Shown piece after piece: positions 59,247 to 64,000 of a stretch of DNA of 64,000 nt (positions are counted from its first letter, which is position 1; every line of letters begins with the position of its first letter). A program made the position numbers and the translations under genes. The stretch covers positions 682,001 to 746,000 of the forward strand of contig NC_022247.1 of assembly GCF_000463015.1 (NCBI RefSeq). The letters are read 5' to 3'. The notes under the pieces were generated by a model. It saw nothing but the letters and a program-made list of their open reading frames with translations. It was not told the origin of the DNA and did no database searches. The stretch comes from Variovorax paradoxus B4. GTDB lineage: Bacteria > Pseudomonadota > Gammaproteobacteria > Burkholderiales > Burkholderiaceae_C.

Positions 59247-60637
59247 GAGAGGGGTTCCACCGTAGGGAAAACGACCCGTATACAGAAACCTCGCCCTTCC
59301 AATCCATCCCCGGTCTCGATCGTTGCATGATGTAGTTGGGAAATCCCGGCCACCAGCGACAACCCAATACCGCTGCCGTGCACGGAAGTGCCTGCGACTC
59401 GATAGAAGCGTTCGAAGATCGCCTGGCGTTCCGACAGCGGAACGCCAGGACCGTCGTCCGCCACTTCCAGATAGACACGTTGTCCAACCGCCTGCCCGCC
59501 TTCTTGTGTGGCGCCAGGCTCATGCCCGCAGCTGACGCGGACGCGTCCCCCCTTTGCGGTGTAGCGCAGCGCGTTGTCGATCAGGTTGCGCAACAGGATA
59601 CCCATCTCATCGATATTGCAGAGGATGATGCAATTGTTGCGAATATCGAGTTGGATCGAACGCTCCTGCTGAAAGGCATAGGTGTTGAAATCTCGCACCA
59701 CGAGCAGAGCGAGATCGCTCAAGTTCGCAAGCGCATGCTGTGGGGCGTTGGCGCTCGAATTCAGCCGAGCCAGGTCGAGCAGCTGTTCGGACAGTCGTGT
59801 GCTTCTCTGCGCGACCAGAAGCAGTTTTTTCAGCGCCACGTCCTTGTCGGCCAATGTGGTGGCACGCAGCGCAATCTGGGCGTGCGCCTGCAGCGTGGAA
59901 AGGGGGGTGCGCAACTCGTGCGCGGCATCACCGATGAAGCGGCGCTCGCCTTCGACTGACTCGGAGAGCTGCTCCAACAGATGATTGAACGAAGCAATCA
60001 GCGGATGCAACTCGCGCGGCAGGGTAGAAGAGGTCAGCGGCGTGAGGTCGAACTTGCGGCGGCTTCGCATGGCGGCCTCCAGCGCCACCACCGGCTTGAG
60101 TGAGCTGCGAACCACGAACCACATCAACGTGCCTACGATCAGCAAAAGAATCGAGCTGAGTACCAAGCCAACCAACGCTTCGTGCTGCATTTCGGCATCC
60201 ACCACGCTGTGGAGATTACCGACCTGCACGTAGATTCGGCCTTCGGAATCCGAGACGGAATAGACGCGCCACCGCCTTCCCTCGATCACCGTGGTGGCAA
60301 TGCCATCCTCAAAGTCAGGCCGTAGCGGGGATCCGGGTGCCCCGGGCGTACGAACGGACAATCGTTTGCGGTCGATCCAGACTTGAAAGACGAGCTGCTC
60401 GCTCTCTGCCAGTGCGGGATCCCGCAACTGCAGTCCCGGCCCCGTCGCGACCATGTCCTTGCCAGCCGGAATTGTCAGCAGGATGCGCGTGGCAATGGTC
60501 TTGAGCTTGTCGTCCCAGATGCTGGCCTTGTTGTGCGAGAGATATGCGAAAAGCATCGCGAATGCCACGATCCAGCATAGGGCGATGGTTGCGCCCAGCA
60601 CCAGGATCATTCGCGCGTACAGTGATTTCGAGTTCAC
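59243..60637 (-). CDS. QseC/PmrB-type sensor histidine kinase
   Basis: This 464-residue protein has two membrane spans (about residues 10-33 and 157-180) around a periplasmic sensor of about 120 residues, a HAMP-like helix, and a kinase core: phospho-accepting His in FIGDAAHELRTPLSTLQAH near 240, N-box LLRNLIDNALRYTAKGG near 360 and G-boxes VADDGPGVPLSERQAIFERFYR and GSGIGLSLV near 400-435. It starts with GTG 60637 overlapping the regulator stop by four bases. With the RR it forms a QseBC/PmrAB-like pair; a role in envelope or efflux control is inferred from the neighbours. Confidence 0.92.
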   Translation of the reverse strand: MNSKSLYARMILVLGATIALCWIVAFAMLFAYLSHNKASIWDDKLKTIATRILLTIPAGKDMVATGPGLQLRDPALAESEQLVFQVWIDRKRLSVRTPGAPGSPLRPDFEDGIATTVIEGRRWRVYSVSDSEGRIYVQVGNLHSVVDAEMQHEALVGLVLSSILLLIVGTLMWFVVRSSLKPVVALEAAMRSRRKFDLTPLTSSTLPRELHPLIASFNHLLEQLSESVEGERRFIGDAAHELRTPLSTLQAHAQIALRATTLADKDVALKKLLLVAQRSTRLSEQLLDLARLNSSANAPQHALANLSDLALLVVRDFNTYAFQQERSIQLDIRNNCIILCNIDEMGILLRNLIDNALRYTAKGGRVRVSCGHEPGATQEGGQAVGQRVYLEVADDGPGVPLSERQAIFERFYRVAGTSVHGSGIGLSLVAGISQLHHATIETGDGLEGRGFCIRVVFPTVEPLS

Positions 60638-61302
60638 GGCGGAGATTGGTCGACAACGTAGCCGTGGCCGTGAACGGTGCGGATCAGGTCGTCGCCGAGC
60701 TTGCGGCGCAACTGGTGAATGAACACGGCAATGGTGTTGCTTTCGACGACGCTGGCCGTTCCGTAGACCACATCCTGCAGTTGGTCGCGCGTGACGACGT
60801 GGCCGGGGCGTTCGAGCAGGGCAAGCAGGGTGCGGTACTCGTGCGCGCTCAACGGCACGTCAACGCCTGCCTTGGTGACCACGCGGCGACTGCGGTCGAC
60901 CGCGACGTCGCCACGGGAAAAAACGGGGATCACGCGACCCTGGCTGCGGCGGATGACCGAACGGACGCGCGCCCACAGTTCATCGAACTGGAAAGGCTTG
61001 ACAAGGTAGTCGTCGGCGCCTGCATCGAGGCCGTGGATGCGTTCGCTCAACTGATCGCGCGCCGTGAGAATGAGAACCGGTGTCGGGTCGTAGCGGCTTC
61101 GCATCGATCGCAGCACCGTCAGTCCCGACTCCCCTCCCGGCAGGCCCAGGTCCAGCAGCACGGCGGCATAGGAATGGTCGATCAGGGCGATCCGGGCGGC
61201 AGATGCATTGCCGACGCGATCGATGGACCAGCCGCTCTGGCGTGCGCCATCGCACACGGCCTCACCCAGCATGTCGTCGTCTTCTACGAGGAGCAGGTGC
61301 AT
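60634..61302 (-). CDS. QseB/PmrA-type response regulator
   Basis: This 222-residue protein has LLLVEDDDMLGEAV at the start, phosphoacceptor Asp in AVLLDLGLPGGES near 51, LTARD near 80 and YLVKPFQFDEL with the Lys near 102. The OmpR-type winged helix (LSAHEYRTLLALLERPGHVVTRDQL, IRTVHGHGYVVDQ) follows. The receiver is fully intact, unlike that of the orphan regulator nearby. Its promoter gap contains a PmrA/QseB-like box, so autoregulation is likely. Confidence 0.93.
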   Translation of the reverse strand: MHLLLVEDDDMLGEAVCDGARQSGWSIDRVGNASAARIALIDHSYAAVLLDLGLPGGESGLTVLRSMRSRYDPTPVLILTARDQLSERIHGLDAGADDYLVKPFQFDELWARVRSVIRRSQGRVIPVFSRGDVAVDRSRRVVTKAGVDVPLSAHEYRTLLALLERPGHVVTRDQLQDVVYGTASVVESNTIAVFIHQLRRKLGDDLIRTVHGHGYVVDQSPP

Positions 61303-61355
61303 GGATAGGAACTTCTTTTGGCCAAGTGGGACATCTTGAATGATGACCGTGGAAT

Positions 61356-61372
61356 ATTAGGATCTTTTTAAG
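61356..61372 (-). promoter_or_regulatory. PmrA/QseB-type direct-repeat box before the response-regulator gene
   Basis: In the direction of the regulator gene the complement reads CTTAAA-AAGAT-CCTAAT, HTTAAD-N5-HTTAAD with one mismatch. It lies 54 bases before the ATG. The 55052 box before mlaA has the same spacing. Confidence 0.45.
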
Positions 61373-61453
61373 GTGCGTGGTGGCTGCCGAGCGCTTGGTC
61401 GATTGCGGCTGTGAATAGGGGCAGTCGTCCGCTAGCTGTGGCGGCGAGATGCA

Positions 61454-64000
61454 CTATTGCGCGACACGCGACCTGAACCAGCGCTCGAATCCGTTGACAT
61501 ACGTGAATACCACAGGGACCACGAGCAGGCTGAGCAGTGTCGAGGTCACGAGACCACCGATCACAGCGATCGCCATCGGCTGACGAAAGCTCGCGTCCGG
61601 GCCCAAACCGAGGGCGATGGGCAGCATGCCTGCGATCATCGCTACCGTGGTCATCACGATCGGCCTCGAACGCTTATGGCAGGCATCGATCAACGCGTCC
61701 ATGGGAGGAAGGCCGCGGTCCCTCATGCCGACGACTGTGTGTTCCACCAGCAAGTTCGAGTTCTTGGTGACAATGCCCATGAGCATCACCAATCCGATCA
61801 TCGACGGAACATCCAGCTCACTTCGCGCCAGAAGCAGCGCCACGAAGGCTCCGCCCAGCGACAGCGGAATCGCCGAAAGGATGGTGACGGGCTGCAGGAA
61901 GTCTTTGAAAAGAAGCACCAGCACACAGAACATGCACAGCACGCCAGTGAGGATCGCGAGGCCGAAGCCCGAGGTCAGCTCGGCCGCCACTTCGGCATCG
62001 CCCGTATTGATCAGCGAAACGCTCGACGGCATCTGCTGCGCCGCTGGCAGTACACGGGCTGCTGTCAGTGCCTCGCCCAGCGGCATGCCGCCGAGGTCGG
62101 CGCTCACGGTGACGTAGCGGCGCCTGTCGTAACGGTCGATCTGTGCCGGGCCGCTTTCAACAGCCAGTTCGGCCACGCTCGACAGCGGTACCAGTCCGTT
62201 GCGCGAAGGCACTCGCAGGCTAGCGAGCGCTTCGATGTCCTGGCGCGTCGTATCGGGCACGCGCACACGGATGTCGACCTGGCGGCTGTCGAGGTTGAGC
62301 TTGGGCAACTGCGCATCGAAATCGCCACTGGTGGCAATTCGGATGGTCTCGCCAATCGTGGCCGTGCTCACTCCACGCCCGGCGGCACGTTTCAGGTCGG
62401 GCCGCACGATGATTTCGGGGCGCTCAAGGCTGGCTGTTGTGCGAATACTCGAGAGTCGACTCACGCCGCGTAAATCGCGCTCGAAGGCTTGCGCACTTGC
62501 TTTCAGTGCCTGCGCGTTGTCACTCGTGAGAATCAACGACATCTGTTCGCCTGCGCCGCCACCGCTCACGGCAAAGCGTGCACCCGGTAGCGTGGTGAGT
62601 ATCCTGCGCACACTCTTTTCGATCGCCATTTGCGAGGGGCGGTCTTCACGGGCTCGCAGCACCAAGGTCAGCGCGCTCTTGCGCACATCGGAAGCCTGGC
62701 CCGCACCACCGATTTGTGCGGCTCCCACGGCGGTAAATACGCTGCGAATTCCCGGGACGTCGTGCAGCGCGCCGCGCACGCGCTCCGACACTTCCACGGT
62801 GTCGCTCAGCGAACTGCCCGGCGGTAGCTCGACGTTGACCGTGGTGAAGCCGCGATCCGATGCGGGAATCAGGCCTGAGGGTATCAGCGGGATCAGCGCG
62901 ATCGAGATCAGGAAGAACGCGGTGGCTGCGGCCATCGTTGTCCAGCGGTGCGTCAGGCACCACCGCACCGAGTCCAGGTAGACGCGCATGAGCTTGCCGT
63001 CTGCCTCCGGCTTTCCCGACGGTGCATGCGGCTTGAGCAGCCATGAGGCCAAGATGGGTGTCAGCAGGCGCGCCACGAGCAGTGACGCCAGCACTGCGAT
63101 CACCGCAGTCCAGCCGAACTGCTGAAAGAAGAGACCCGGTATGCCACTCATCAACGTGGTTGGCACAAAAACCACCACCAGCGTCATCGTGGTTGCGATC
63201 ACCGCCAACGCGATCTCATTGACCGCGTCGCCGGTGGCCTGCAGCACGGACTTACCCATGCGCCGGTGGCGTTCGATGTTCTCGATCTCGACGATGGCAT
63301 CGTCGACCAGGATGCCGACGATCACCGCCAGAGCAAGCAGCGTCAGTGTGTTGAGCGAATAGCCGAGCCAGGACATCGCCGCGAACGCCGGCAAGATCGA
63401 CAGCGGCAGGGCAGAGGCTGCCACCAGCGTGGCACGCCAGTCACGCAGGAACCACCAGACGACCAGCACCGCAAGGATCGCTCCCTCGTACAGCATCTGC
63501 ATCGAGCCGCGGAACTGTTCGCGGGTGTATTCCACACTCCCCGATACCGGCGTGACGACCAGAGACGTGTCGGCCGCCTGCATGCGTTCTAGCGCTTCGG
63601 TGACGCCCTGTGCGATTCGCGTCTCGTCGAAGCCTTTGGCGCGATAGACGCTGAATCCCACGACGGCCTTGCCGTCCAGCAGTGCGGCCTGGTTGCGTTC
63701 GGCATTCGTATCGTGCACCGATGCCACTTGGTCCAGCCGCACCTCGCGACCATCGGCCAGGGTCACCGGCATGTCCACCAGTTCGGCGGCCTGTCGCACC
63801 GTCGCAACCGTTCTTACCGATTGCTCGGAGAGGCCGATCTGGCCGCGCCCACCGGAGGATTCCTGCTGGGTGCGCCGCAATGCCCGCGAGACGTCCGTTG
63901 TCGTCACGCCAAGCGCATTCATCTGTGCGGTATTCACTTCGACGCGGACTTCGCGCTGGACGCCACCCAGCCGGTCCACGCGTCCGACACCGGGTACCGC
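61454..64000 (-). CDS. RND efflux pump inner-membrane protein (HAE1 type), N-terminus outside window
   Basis: About 848 residues of the C-terminal part are visible and the frame is open to the window edge. Many membrane segments and hallmark stretches are present: VGILVDDAIVEIENIERHRRMG (second helix-bundle motif), LPLSILPAFAAMSWLGYSLNTLTLLALAVI, GLVMLMGIVTKNSNLLVEHTVVG and RPIVMTTVAMIAGMLPIALG, typical of the multidrug/hydrophobe exporter (AcrB-like) branch rather than heavy-metal pumps. It would work with a periplasmic adaptor and outer-membrane channel encoded beyond the window. Next to the QseBC-like system, which may control it. Confidence 0.93.
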   Translation of the reverse strand, partial: AVPGVGRVDRLGGVQREVRVEVNTAQMNALGVTTTDVSRALRRTQQESSGGRGQIGLSEQSVRTVATVRQAAELVDMPVTLADGREVRLDQVASVHDTNAERNQAALLDGKAVVGFSVYRAKGFDETRIAQGVTEALERMQAADTSLVVTPVSGSVEYTREQFRGSMQMLYEGAILAVLVVWWFLRDWRATLVAASALPLSILPAFAAMSWLGYSLNTLTLLALAVIVGILVDDAIVEIENIERHRRMGKSVLQATGDAVNEIALAVIATTMTLVVVFVPTTLMSGIPGLFFQQFGWTAVIAVLASLLVARLLTPILASWLLKPHAPSGKPEADGKLMRVYLDSVRWCLTHRWTTMAAATAFFLISIALIPLIPSGLIPASDRGFTTVNVELPPGSSLSDTVEVSERVRGALHDVPGIRSVFTAVGAAQIGGAGQASDVRKSALTLVLRAREDRPSQMAIEKSVRRILTTLPGARFAVSGGGAGEQMSLILTSDNAQALKASAQAFERDLRGVSRLSSIRTTASLERPEIIVRPDLKRAAGRGVSTATIGETIRIATSGDFDAQLPKLNLDSRQVDIRVRVPDTTRQDIEALASLRVPSRNGLVPLSSVAELAVESGPAQIDRYDRRRYVTVSADLGGMPLGEALTAARVLPAAQQMPSSVSLINTGDAEVAAELTSGFGLAILTGVLCMFCVLVLLFKDFLQPVTILSAIPLSLGGAFVALLLARSELDVPSMIGLVMLMGIVTKNSNLLVEHTVVGMRDRGLPPMDALIDACHKRSRPIVMTTVAMIAGMLPIALGLGPDASFRQPMAIAVIGGLVTSTLLSLLVVPVVFTYVNGFERWFRSRVAQ

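Noticed and set aside
60544..61308. Plus-strand frame of 254 codons opposite the response regulator
   Set aside because: The minus-strand regulator has all receiver and winged-helix motifs; the opposite frame is a shadow.

Overview
The window looks like chromosome of a high-GC betaproteobacterium of the Comamonadaceae, most likely Variovorax or a close relative. I infer this from the gene families (Bug/TctC receptor, T6SS gene set, Nit1C operon, IclR/LysR-controlled catabolic genes), not from a marker gene: there is no rRNA or tRNA here. Most of the DNA is GC-rich with dense operons. The stretch from about 27.2 to 36.9 kb is visibly poorer in GC and uses different codons, which marks it as acquired.

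Layout. 1-15.3 kb: part of a type VI secretion (T6SS) locus. It holds a PAAR-like protein with a C-terminal nuclease and its neighbours, TagH and a PP2C phosphatase on the plus strand, an opposing operon tssA-tssB-tssC-hcp ending in two predicted cell-wall hydrolases, then tssJ, a TssM N-terminal-like protein and TssL. tssE, F, G, K, H and full-length tssM are not in the window. 15.6-16.3 kb: LuxR-type response regulator. 16.3-23.8 kb: a complete seven-gene Nit1C (nitrilase, cyanide/nitrile assimilation) operon with a divergent MocR regulator and repeated operator-like motifs between them. 23.8-27.1 kb: small envelope/stress-type proteins whose upstream regions share a CCTAC motif. 27.2-36.9 kb: a Tn7-like transposon with tnsA, tnsB, tnsC, tniQ and a second, larger TnsD-like protein, with Tn7-style repeats at the left end. 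37.0-40.7 kb: a cassette of unknown function (small protein, MbcA/ParS-type domain protein, HAD phosphatase, metallophosphoesterase fused to an MbcA/ParS-type domain, second metallophosphoesterase), followed by a broken copy of its first gene and a broken LysR gene.

40.9-50.8 kb: an IclR-controlled catabolic region with a Bug receptor, class III CoA-transferase and MaoC/HTD2-like hydratase on one strand, and VOC protein, SDR, TRAP transporter, epimerase-like protein and ABM monooxygenase on the other. The set suggests import of a small carboxylic acid, CoA activation and hydration. 50.9-55.0 kb: a LysR gene divergent from four genes (F420-type reductase, periplasmic isochorismatase-fold hydrolase, DODA dioxygenase, esterase). 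55.1-64 kb: MlaA, MipA/OmpV, DUF2145 and small secreted proteins with an orphan response regulator, then a QseBC/PmrAB-like two-component system and a truncated RND efflux pump. PmrA/QseB-like boxes precede both mlaA and the regulator gene.

The most novel item is the 37-40 kb cassette, where toxin-binding domains of RES/Xre-type modules sit with three phosphoesterase domains and no recognisable toxin. Next is the two-selector Tn7-like element beside it.
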